The notes beneath the pieces are model-generated. The model did not search any database and was not told where the DNA came from. It saw nothing but the letters and a program-made list of their open reading frames with translations. From Hydrogenothermaceae bacterium (GTDB lineage Bacteria > Aquificota > Aquificia > Aquificales > Hydrogenothermaceae), in NCBI GenBank assembly GCA_027052485.1, contig JALUFA010000041.1:1-5337 (forward strand): a stretch of DNA of 5,337 nt, in the 5' to 3' direction. Positions 1 to 5,337 of the stretch are shown here, piece after piece. The position numbers and the translations under genes are program-made. Position 1 is the first letter of the stretch. Every line of letters begins with the position of its first letter.

Positions 1-1216
1 CTCTTTGTTTGATGATTTTAAATTTATCTTTATCTACTAATACTTCTGCTGCCCTTGGTCTGACATTGTAGTTTGAGGACATTGAAGAACCATAAGCTCC
101 AGCACTCATAACGGCTATAAGGTCTCCCCTTTGTAGGTTATCTATTTGCCTATCCAATGCTAGAAAGTCTCCTGTCTCGCAGATTGGACCTACAACATCA
201 GCTACGATTTTTTCTTCTTTTGGGTATACCGATAGTATATGGTGGTATGCGTTATACATGGCCGGTCTTACAAGGTCGTTCATTCCAGAGTCTACAATAA
301 TAAAGTTTTTGTTTTTTTTCTTTTTTGTAAATATAACCTGAGATACTAATGCTCCTGACTCTCCTACTAGCGAACGTCCCGGTTCTAAGATTAGTTTTAG
401 GCCTGAGTCCTTTACTAATGGAACTATTATATCTGCTAAGTCATACGGCGTTGGTGGTTTATCCTCAGGTTTGTACTTGATACCTAAACCGCCGCCAATA
501 TCTATGTGCTGCAGTGTAATTCCTTCTTTTTTTAGCTTTTCTACTAGTGAAAGAACTTTTTCAATTGCTTCTCTGTACGGAGAAACGTCTAAAAGTTGTG
601 AGCCTATATGGCAGTGTATACCTACAATATTTATGTTTTCTAGCTTTGAGGCATACTTGTAGGCATCTAGTGCTTCACCTATGTCTATACCAAACTTACT
701 TTCTTTTAGTCCAGTAGATATGTAAGGGTGGGTTTTTGGGTCAACGTTTGGATTTACTCTTATTGAAATATTTGCTTTCTTTTTTCTTTTTTCTGCTATC
801 TGGTTGAGAACATCTAACTCCTGGAGACTTTCCACATTGAAGGATAGTATTCCTTCCCTTACTGCAAAGTCTAGTTCAAAATCAGTTTTTCCAACTCCTG
901 CGTAAACTATTTTTTCTGGTTTTATACCTGCCTTTATAGCTTTGTATATTTCTCCACCTGAGACGGTGTCTGCTCCTAAACCTTCTTCTGCAGCTAGTTT
1001 TAGTATAGAAAGGTTAGGATTTGCCTTTGTGGCATAGCAGATTAGGGTATCTACCTCTTTGAAGGCATCTTTATACTGGTTTATCTTATCAAGGATTGCA
1101 GATTTACTGTATATGTAAAAAGGTGTTCCAACTTTTTCTGCTACTTTTGAGATGGGGACATCTTCACAGTAAAGCTCACAATTTTTATACTCAAAGTAAG
1201 GTAAAAAGTTATCCAT
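1..1216 (-). CDS. lysA: Diaminopimelate decarboxylase (partial, C-terminus beyond left edge)
   Basis: PLP-dependent fold-III decarboxylase that converts meso-diaminopimelate to L-lysine and CO2 in the cytoplasm, the last step of the DAP pathway. I translated 405 residues; the family is usually about 420, so only a short tail is missing. Visible motifs are YATKAN with the PLP-binding lysine at K64, HCHIGSQ at 201-207, the phosphate-binding GGGLG at 241-245, EPGRS at 278-282, CETGD with the active-site cysteine at C346, and AYGSSMSSNYNVRPR at 374-388 with the substrate/PLP-contacting tyrosine at Y375. The barrel domain spans roughly residues 30-285, and the beta domain makes up the rest. A lysine-rich stretch at 298-303 (KKKNKK) is encoded by A-runs but the frame stays intact. 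The start is uncertain: ATG at 1216 has GAGG only 3 bases upstream, while an in-frame ATG at 1225 would add Met-Arg-His but has no ribosome site. The gene is divergent from moaCB and probably has its own promoter. Identification is firm. Confidence 0.96.
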   Translation of the reverse strand, partial: MDNFLPYFEYKNCELYCEDVPISKVAEKVGTPFYIYSKSAILDKINQYKDAFKEVDTLICYATKANPNLSILKLAAEEGLGADTVSGGEIYKAIKAGIKPEKIVYAGVGKTDFELDFAVREGILSFNVESLQELDVLNQIAEKRKKKANISIRVNPNVDPKTHPYISTGLKESKFGIDIGEALDAYKYASKLENINIVGIHCHIGSQLLDVSPYREAIEKVLSLVEKLKKEGITLQHIDIGGGLGIKYKPEDKPPTPYDLADIIVPLVKDSGLKLILEPGRSLVGESGALVSQVIFTKKKKNKNFIIVDSGMNDLVRPAMYNAYHHILSVYPKEEKIVADVVGPICETGDFLALDRQIDNLQRGDLIAVMSAGAYGSSMSSNYNVRPRAAEVLVDKDKFKIIKQR

Positions 1217-1219
1217 ATG

Positions 1220-1223
1220 CCTC
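1220..1223 (-). promoter_or_regulatory. Weak ribosome binding site (GAGG) for lysA
   Basis: On the minus strand GAGG lies 3 bases before the ATG at 1216 and downstream of the alternative in-frame ATG at 1225. It therefore favours the 1216 start. The spacing is shorter than the usual 5-9 bases, so the choice is tentative. Confidence 0.4.
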
Positions 1224-1238
1224 ATCTATTGTATTATT

Positions 1239-1244
1239 TATAAT
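1239..1244 (+). promoter_or_regulatory. Putative -10 element for the moaCB operon
   Basis: The plus strand reads TATAAT, which would start transcription near 1251 and give a leader of about 27 bases before the moaCB ATG. The -35 region is poor. A competing arrangement is TTGTAT at 1229-1234 with TATTAT at 1250-1255, but the spacer is only 15 bases. The gap to lysA is so short that any moaCB promoter must overlap the lysA promoter. Confidence 0.35.
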
Positions 1245-1250
1245 TACTTT

Positions 1251-1256
1251 ATTATA
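1251..1256 (-). promoter_or_regulatory. Putative -10 element of the lysA promoter
   Basis: The minus strand reads TATAAT, a perfect sigma-70 type -10 hexamer. It would place the transcription start near 1244 and give a leader of about 28 bases before the ATG at 1216. No good -35 hexamer is visible at the matching distance, where the sequence is ATAAAA. In DNA this AT-rich a chance match is possible. Confidence 0.4.
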
Positions 1257-1264
1257 CCGAATCT

Positions 1265-1272
1265 AAAGGAGG
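1265..1272 (+). promoter_or_regulatory. Strong Shine-Dalgarno site (AAAGGAGG) for moaCB
   Basis: AAAGGAGG ends 5 bases before the ATG at 1278, with near-ideal complementarity to the 16S rRNA tail and good spacing. It fixes the moaCB start. It is the only strong ribosome site in the operon; the two downstream genes start on overlaps with the preceding stop codon. Confidence 0.85.
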
Positions 1273-1277
1273 CTTTT

Positions 1278-2198
1278 ATGGGATTTAAACCTGTTGATGT
1301 TTCAAATAAATTTGAGACTATAAGAACTGCAAAGGCAGAAGGAAAGATATACCTTTCTCCTGAGAGCGTAGAAATGATACGGGAGGGTAAGGTGCCAAAA
1401 GGAGACGTTTTGCTTGCATCTCAGATGGCTGGGATGTATGGAGTGAAAAAGACTCCTGAGATACTACCGTTTTGCCACAACATTATGATAGACCACGTTG
1501 TGGTTGATACGAAACTTGAGGATGATGGAGTTTATGTAACGGCAGAGGTAAAAAACGTAGGTAGAACAGGTGTTGAGATGGAAGCTCTTACCGCCGTGTC
1601 GGCAGCTCTTTTAAACGTCTACGATATGCTAAAGGCTTTTGATAAAAATATGGTTATTGGAGACATTAAGCTTGTTTCAAAAAGAGGTGGAAAGTCTGAC
1701 TATGCAGAGGATTTATCAGGTCTAAAGTGTGCTGTGATAACGCTATCTGATAGCTGTTATAAAGGAGAAGCCGAAGATAGAAGCGGAAAGACTGCTATAG
1801 ATATTATTGAAAACGAGTTTGGCGGTGAGGTAGTCCATTACAAAATCCTTCCAGATGAAAAAGACCAGATAGTAGATGAACTTAAATCTTTAGAAGGAAA
1901 AGTAGACGTTATCTTTACTACAGGTGGAACTGGTTTTAGCGAGAGGGATAAAACCCCTGAGGCAACAAAAGAAGTTATCAGGACAGAAGCTATTGGTTTT
2001 GGTGAGGCTATGAGAGTCATTGGTGTTAAGTTTACTCCAAAATCTCTTTTATCTAGAGGTACAGCAGGAATAATTGGAAAAGATACCCTTGTGATAAACC
2101 TACCGGGAAGTACTGGAGGAGTAAAAGATAACTTAAGAATGCTTGCTCCTATGGTTAAACACGCTATCAGAATGGCTAGGGGTGAGAAGAAACACTGA
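1278..2198 (+). CDS. moaCB: Bifunctional molybdenum cofactor biosynthesis protein MoaC/MoaB
   Basis: A 306-residue fusion of two molybdenum cofactor enzymes. Residues 1-142 are MoaC, cyclic pyranopterin monophosphate synthase, which converts the MoaA product to cPMP. It keeps KGD (K41), the catalytic histidine in LPFCHN (H67), the GVEMEAL core (99-104) and YDMLK (D116, K119), followed by KRGGKS; these match the E. coli catalytic set including Lys51, His77, Asp128 and Lys131. After a short linker, residues 149-306 are a MoaB/MogA domain, the fold that adenylates molybdopterin before metal insertion. It has LSDS (156-159), TTGGTG (214-219), RDKTPEA (223-229, acidic residue D224) and LPGSTGG (275-281). 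Neither domain shows a missing key residue. Fused MoaC-MoaB proteins are known in several bacterial groups. The protein is cytoplasmic. The gene is first in a three-gene operon, and its TGA shares one base with the next ATG. The substrates of the MoaB half cannot be confirmed from sequence, since MoaB and MogA are hard to tell apart. Confidence 0.96.
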   Translation: MGFKPVDVSNKFETIRTAKAEGKIYLSPESVEMIREGKVPKGDVLLASQMAGMYGVKKTPEILPFCHNIMIDHVVVDTKLEDDGVYVTAEVKNVGRTGVEMEALTAVSAALLNVYDMLKAFDKNMVIGDIKLVSKRGGKSDYAEDLSGLKCAVITLSDSCYKGEAEDRSGKTAIDIIENEFGGEVVHYKILPDEKDQIVDELKSLEGKVDVIFTTGGTGFSERDKTPEATKEVIRTEAIGFGEAMRVIGVKFTPKSLLSRGTAGIIGKDTLVINLPGSTGGVKDNLRMLAPMVKHAIRMARGEKKH

Positions 2199-2677
2199 TG
2201 AGGTTAATGTTTGCCTTAATGTGGAAGGATGAAGATAAGCTCTCTTTAGTGGAAGAACATCTTAAAAACTTCTACGGTGATTTTGTTTTTCAATCAAAAA
2301 CCTTCCAACTGCCTTACTCTTCATACTACACAGGGGAGATGGGGCAGCCCCTTTTTAAAAAGTTTGTTTTAACAAAGTTTGAAGCTGATGAATTAAAACT
2401 TGTGGGGATTAAGAAACATACGGACTTTATAGAAAAAAAGTTTTCAATAAATCAGAGTCGCACAGTAAACATTGACCCGATAGTGATAGACAAAGAAAAA
2501 GTAGTAGTTGCTACCCGAAAGTTTAGGGGAAACAGAATAAAGGTAGATAAAAATCTTTATCTAGAACTTGAACTTTGGTACCACAACAAAAGTTTTCAAC
2601 CTTTTCCATGGACGTACCTAGACTATAAAGAAAACATACCCTTTTTCAATAAAGCAAAGAAGCTAATCAAAAGATGA
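2198..2677 (+). CDS. DUF4416 family protein, function unknown
   Basis: A 159-residue protein that I recognise as DUF4416, a family of uncharacterised proteins, some annotated as GTP-binding without experimental support known to me. Family hallmarks seen in order are the SSYYTGEMG segment at 41-49, RTVNIDP at 88-94, the ATRKFRGNRIKV stretch at 105-116 and FQPFPWTYLDY at 133-143, followed by a paired-Phe segment (FF, 149-150) and a basic tail. Length is close to what I remember as typical (about 160-190). There is no signal peptide or membrane segment, so it should be cytoplasmic. The ATG overlaps the moaCB TGA by one base (TGATG). A purine-rich GGGGTGAG at 2180-2187 lies about 10 bases upstream, a little far for a ribosome site, so translation is probably coupled. 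A second Met at residue 4 is an alternative start. The gene is also coupled to the UbiD-type decarboxylase downstream, so a role around cofactor or quinone metabolism is possible, but this rests only on context. Confidence 0.85.
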   Translation: MRLMFALMWKDEDKLSLVEEHLKNFYGDFVFQSKTFQLPYSSYYTGEMGQPLFKKFVLTKFEADELKLVGIKKHTDFIEKKFSINQSRTVNIDPIVIDKEKVVVATRKFRGNRIKVDKNLYLELELWYHNKSFQPFPWTYLDYKENIPFFNKAKKLIKR

Positions 2678-4506
2678 AGTTAGAACAGTTTTTAAAAATA
2701 GTACAGGAAAAAGGCTTTTTAAAATTAATAGACAAACCTTTAGATGTAGAGCTTGAAATACCCCATCTTGCCTATATAGAGGCAAAAAAAGAAAGTCCAA
2801 AGGTTTTGCTTTTTACTAATCCTATAGATGGAAAAACGGGAAAGACTTACAAAATCCCTGTTTTAATGAATACTTTTGCAAATTTTGAGACAACAAAACT
2901 TATTTTTGGTAAGCACCCAGATGATATAGCTAAAGATGTAGAAGATTTATTAAAAATCTCTCCTCCTGTCTCTTTAAAAGAAAAACTAAACACTCTGCTT
3001 AAACTCTTTCAAGTGCGGAAAATCTTTCCTAAGAGATTAAAAGAAAAAGGTGAGTGTCAGCAGGTTGTTATAACAAGCGATATTGACCTTTTTTCCTTAC
3101 CAGTCCTAAAAACATGGCCTAAAGATGCCGGAAGATTCATAACGGCAGGTCAGATTTACACAAAAAGTTTGGACGGGAAAACCCAAAACCTTGGTCTGTA
3201 TAGGCTACAGGTTTTAGACAAAGATAAGCTTATAATACATTGGCAGATTCATAAAGACGGAAATCACTTTTTCCATGAGTATAAGAAGGCAAATAAAAAG
3301 ATGCCTGTATCAATCGCTATAGGGGGAGACCCTTTATACTTCTGGTGCGGTCAGGCACCACTACCTTATGGTATTTTTGAGCTTCTGCTATATGGATTTA
3401 TCAGAAAAGAAAATCCAAGGTTAGTTAAATCAATAACAAACGACATCTTTATTCCTTACGATGCAGATATAGTTATTGAAGGAGAAGTAGACCCTTTAGA
3501 GTTTGCCCCAGAAGGCCCCTTCGGAGACCACACAGGATACTACACACCTGTTGAAGAGTTTCCTATTATGCGTGTAAAAGCCTTCGCTATGAAAAAAAAT
3601 CCTGTTTATATGGCAACAGTTGTTGGTAAACCTCCTGTAGAAGATAAATATATGGGATGGGCTACAGAAAGGATTTTTTTACCTCTTTTAAAAACCACAT
3701 CTCCAGATTTGATTGACTACCATATGCCAGAGGCTGGATGCTTTCATAACCTATTACTGGCTAAAATCTCCCCCCGCTATAAAGGTCACGCAAAGCAGAT
3801 AATGCATGCCCTATGGGGTGTCGGACAGATGAGTTTCTTAAAGCATGCAATCTTTGTGGATGAAAAAGCTCCAGATTTGACAAACTATGAAGAGTTTGCA
3901 AGGTACGTTCTTGATAGGCTCAATGAAAGTTCTTTTCTTATAACTGAAGGCATAGTAGACCAGTTAGACCATGCTAGTTATGAACCTCTCGTTGGTGGAA
4001 AGCTTGGAATAGATGTGAGTGAAAACAGTATTCAGGAAAAATCTATTCAAATTCTAAGGGATGAGGCCTTACTCGAAAAAGCAGTAAAACTGGACGCAGA
4101 TATTGTTGCACTAAAACAGTACTTTACAGATACACCTAACCCTATAACTGTTATAAAGGTAAGCAAAACAAAGCCTATGAAAGAGGTTTTCAAAAAGCTC
4201 AAACAGCTAGAAGAACATTTAAAAATTGTTGTATTCGTAGATAATAAAAACAATGACCTTAACAATCCCTACATGCTTGTGTGGAGAATAACTAATAATA
4301 TTGACGCCTTAAGGGATGTGTGGATAGAGGAAATCTGGGGAGTAGATGCTACGGCAAAAAGTGAAATGGATGGATACTACAGAAAATGGCCTGAAGATGT
4401 TTTTTGTGATGAAACGGTTATAAAAAAACTTAAAAAAATAGGTTTAGTAGATGTAAATGATGACTTTTTAAGAAAATGGCAAATCATACCGGAGGGAGAC
4501 GGCTAA
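2674..4506 (+). CDS. ubiD: UbiD-family decarboxylase, probable menaquinone biosynthesis decarboxylase
   Basis: A 610-residue member of the prenylated-FMN-dependent UbiD family, which removes carboxyl groups from aromatic or unsaturated acids. Motifs are NLGLYRLQV (N172, R177), HWQIHKDG (189-196) and EGEVDPLEFAPEGPFGDHTGYY (269-290 region; E280, D285). R177, E280 and D285 align with the family's Glu-Arg-Glu catalytic set, with Asp in the last position as in E. coli UbiD (Asp290). N172 and E236 fit the metal/prFMN ligands Asn175 and Glu241. The protein is about 110 residues longer than E. coli UbiD (497). The extra length is mainly a C-terminal extension ending in a WGVDATAKSEMDGYYRKWPED segment (555-575 region). 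This is typical of the longer menaquinone decarboxylases (SCO4490/MqnL type), which act late in the futalosine pathway on a dihydroxynaphthoate-type substrate. Substrate is inferred, not shown. The enzyme needs prFMN from a UbiX-type enzyme not in the window. It starts on an ATGA overlap with the DUF4416 stop, so translation is probably coupled. Its stop overlaps the stop of the convergent gene. Confidence 0.93.
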   Translation: MKLEQFLKIVQEKGFLKLIDKPLDVELEIPHLAYIEAKKESPKVLLFTNPIDGKTGKTYKIPVLMNTFANFETTKLIFGKHPDDIAKDVEDLLKISPPVSLKEKLNTLLKLFQVRKIFPKRLKEKGECQQVVITSDIDLFSLPVLKTWPKDAGRFITAGQIYTKSLDGKTQNLGLYRLQVLDKDKLIIHWQIHKDGNHFFHEYKKANKKMPVSIAIGGDPLYFWCGQAPLPYGIFELLLYGFIRKENPRLVKSITNDIFIPYDADIVIEGEVDPLEFAPEGPFGDHTGYYTPVEEFPIMRVKAFAMKKNPVYMATVVGKPPVEDKYMGWATERIFLPLLKTTSPDLIDYHMPEAGCFHNLLLAKISPRYKGHAKQIMHALWGVGQMSFLKHAIFVDEKAPDLTNYEEFARYVLDRLNESSFLITEGIVDQLDHASYEPLVGGKLGIDVSENSIQEKSIQILRDEALLEKAVKLDADIVALKQYFTDTPNPITVIKVSKTKPMKEVFKKLKQLEEHLKIVVFVDNKNNDLNNPYMLVWRITNNIDALRDVWIEEIWGVDATAKSEMDGYYRKWPEDVFCDETVIKKLKKIGLVDVNDDFLRKWQIIPEGDG

Positions 4507-5337
4507 GCAGCCATACACCCCTCGTTGCAAATTTCTAACATTTGGTCTATGTCTTTTATAACTCTTGTTGCTATATACTCAATATCATTTGCGTCTTTTA
4601 TCGAATGTTTAATCATAGGCAGTATATCTTCAATAAGCTTGGTTGTGTTTTCAACAAGTTCTTTTACCTGATTAAAGATTATTGAGAATTTTTGTTCTCC
4701 TAATCGTGCAGATTCAACTAGACCGTTTAGCTGTATGTAGTGAAGTTCTTTGATAATACTTTCAATTTCATCTATGTAGTTTAGAGTTTTCTTTAAGTAG
4801 TCAGCTAAGTGAATAGCAAGCTCATATGTTTTTGTAGATGAAGACTTAAGGGCTTTTAAAAGGTCTATTAAATTATCTAGGTCTTCGTTTAGTTTATCCT
4901 CATGTCCTCTATGGTACTCTTCAACAATCTCATTTATAAAATATAAAATGGCAAAGATTTCCAGCCTAGAAATATTCATATATAGAACTGAATCTTTAAC
5001 GATGTTTAAAAGTTTTCTCATGTCATTTCTAAGACCATTTACTAGCTTTCCTATTCTCTCTGAGTCTTTTTTGATTTCAGATGAAACAACAAAGAAAGAT
5101 GCTCCAGTAGAGCCAAGTTTATAACTTTCAACAGACGAGTTTAGAGCTATTAACGAAAGTTCATCGGTAATTTCATATATATATCTAAATTTATCTTCTA
5201 AATCTTTTTCTAAAGTTACAAAGGCGTTTACTTTATGGAAAATGCTTTTGTAGATGTTTTCTATTTTTTTAGAGGTTCGGTATATAGAGTAAAGCTGAGA
5301 GAGTTTTCCTTTAAACTTATCCTTAGTAATCTCAATG
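4503..5337 (-). CDS. Diverged chemoreceptor-like signalling protein (partial, N-terminus beyond right edge)
   Basis: The minus-strand frame is open from the right edge to the TAG at 4503-4505, giving 277 visible residues. An internal ATG at 5021 (visible residue 106) could be mistaken for the start, but clear homologous sequence lies upstream of it and no ribosome site supports it. The chain looks almost entirely helical, Lys/Glu/Ile/Leu-rich and soluble, with no credible membrane segment. Two stretches match the hairpin tip of methyl-accepting chemotaxis protein signalling domains: residues 52-100 (core IALNSSVESYKLGSTGASFF) and 187-236 (core IQLNGLVESARLGEQKFSII). In the first, the tip Glu is kept (E70) and the CheA/CheW-contacting Arg is Lys (K73). 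In the second, both are kept (E208, R211) but two residues of the Gly-Arg-Gly turn are missing. Typical receptors have one hairpin. The C-terminus ends in CNEGCMAA with no receptor-type methylesterase/methyltransferase docking pentapeptide. The sensor portion, if any, lies outside the window. Homology to the receptor domain is confident; partner and signal are unknown. Confidence 0.75.
   Translation of the reverse strand, partial: IEITKDKFKGKLSQLYSIYRTSKKIENIYKSIFHKVNAFVTLEKDLEDKFRYIYEITDELSLIALNSSVESYKLGSTGASFFVVSSEIKKDSERIGKLVNGLRNDMRKLLNIVKDSVLYMNISRLEIFAILYFINEIVEEYHRGHEDKLNEDLDNLIDLLKALKSSSTKTYELAIHLADYLKKTLNYIDEIESIIKELHYIQLNGLVESARLGEQKFSIIFNQVKELVENTTKLIEDILPMIKHSIKDANDIEYIATRVIKDIDQMLEICNEGCMAA
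4629..4778 (-). other. Chemoreceptor-type hairpin tip, copy B
   Basis: Visible residues 187-236 of the right-hand gene. It has the LNxxVESxxLG core shared with copy A (L203, N204, V207, E208, G213) and keeps the conserved Arg at 211 and the following Glu-Gln. The stretch after Glu-Gln is two residues shorter than in the consensus, so the Gly-Arg-Gly segment is reduced to a Lys before Phe. Its LN pair lies 138 residues after that of copy A. Confidence 0.65.
5037..5183 (-). other. Chemoreceptor-type hairpin tip, copy A
   Basis: Visible residues 52-100 of the right-hand gene. The pattern matches the classic receptor tip residue for residue and without gaps: LNxxVExxxxGxxGxxFxVVxxE(I/V)(K/R). 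Conserved positions include L65, N66, V69, E70, G75, G78, F81, V83, V84 and E87. Substitutions at normally invariant positions (Arg to Lys at 73, GRG to GAS at 78-80) point to relaxed or altered contacts with CheA/CheW. Confidence 0.75.

Noticed and set aside
301..327. Long T-runs in lysA as a frameshift or slippage site
   Set aside because: The minus-strand frame reads through intact as a lysine-rich loop and the conserved motifs on both sides are in the same frame.
471..662. A 63-residue plus-strand reading frame
   Set aside because: It lies entirely antisense within lysA, has no ribosome site and has a Ser/Pro/Phe-rich composition typical of a shadow frame.
1217..1277. A Moco or lysine riboswitch upstream of moaCB or lysA
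   Set aside because: The gap is far too short for either riboswitch and shows no stem-rich structure.
1838..2020. A 60-residue minus-strand reading frame
   Set aside because: It is antisense to the conserved MoaB domain of moaCB, with no family resemblance.
3592..3600. Run of A in the decarboxylase gene as a programmed frameshift
   Set aside because: The frame is uninterrupted and homologous on both sides, and no alternative product is evident.
3701..3895. Similar CCAGATTTGA words in the decarboxylase gene as a direct repeat
   Set aside because: The match is short and comes from two unrelated Pro-Asp-Leu codon runs.
4047..4265. A 72-residue minus-strand reading frame
   Set aside because: It is antisense to the C-terminal part of the decarboxylase gene, with Ser/Phe/Thr-rich shadow composition.
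4501..4512. GGCT-AAGC-AGCC inverted repeat at the convergent stop codons as a terminator
   Set aside because: The stem is only 4 bp and no T-run follows on either strand.
4503..5021. A complete 172-residue gene starting at the ATG at 5021
   Set aside because: The frame continues open to the right edge and the upstream part encodes a recognisable chemoreceptor hairpin, so this ATG is internal.

Overview
The window is AT-rich and tightly packed: five protein genes, with no RNA gene, mobile element or CRISPR array that I can see. The combination of sequences suggests a thermophilic, chemolithotrophic bacterium of the Aquificota, probably Hydrogenothermaceae (Sulfurihydrogenibium/Persephonella-like). 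The grounds are Lys/Glu/Ile-rich proteins, a fused MoaC-MoaB, a DUF4416 protein and a long menaquinone-type UbiD decarboxylase. This assignment is an inference from remembered family resemblance; no marker gene in the window proves it.

Layout. From the left edge to about 1216, the minus strand carries lysA (diaminopimelate decarboxylase, last step of lysine synthesis), which lacks only its last residues. A gap of about 61 bp (1217-1277) holds divergent promoter-like sequences and a strong Shine-Dalgarno site. From 1278 to 4506, three plus-strand genes form an obvious operon with overlapping stop and start codons: a bifunctional MoaC/MoaB-Mog molybdenum cofactor protein, a DUF4416 protein (1-base TGATG overlap), and a UbiD-family decarboxylase (4-base ATGA overlap). 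From 4503 to the right edge, a convergent minus-strand gene encodes the C-terminal 277 residues of a soluble, helical protein related to chemoreceptor signalling domains. Its stop codon overlaps that of the decarboxylase gene by 4 bases.

How the genes fit together. The operon pairs an early and a late step of molybdopterin cofactor assembly with a decarboxylase most like those of menaquinone (futalosine-pathway) synthesis. Both products serve anaerobic or microaerobic respiration, since molybdoenzymes exchange electrons with the quinone pool. The DUF4416 protein between them has no assigned function. lysA is probably independent.

The most unusual item is the right-hand gene. Its reading frame is open across the right edge. 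It holds two degenerate copies of the methyl-accepting chemotaxis protein hairpin tip, about 138 residues apart in one chain, the second missing two residues at the conserved Gly-Arg-Gly position. It looks like a diverged, duplicated chemoreceptor-type signalling module rather than an ordinary chemoreceptor.
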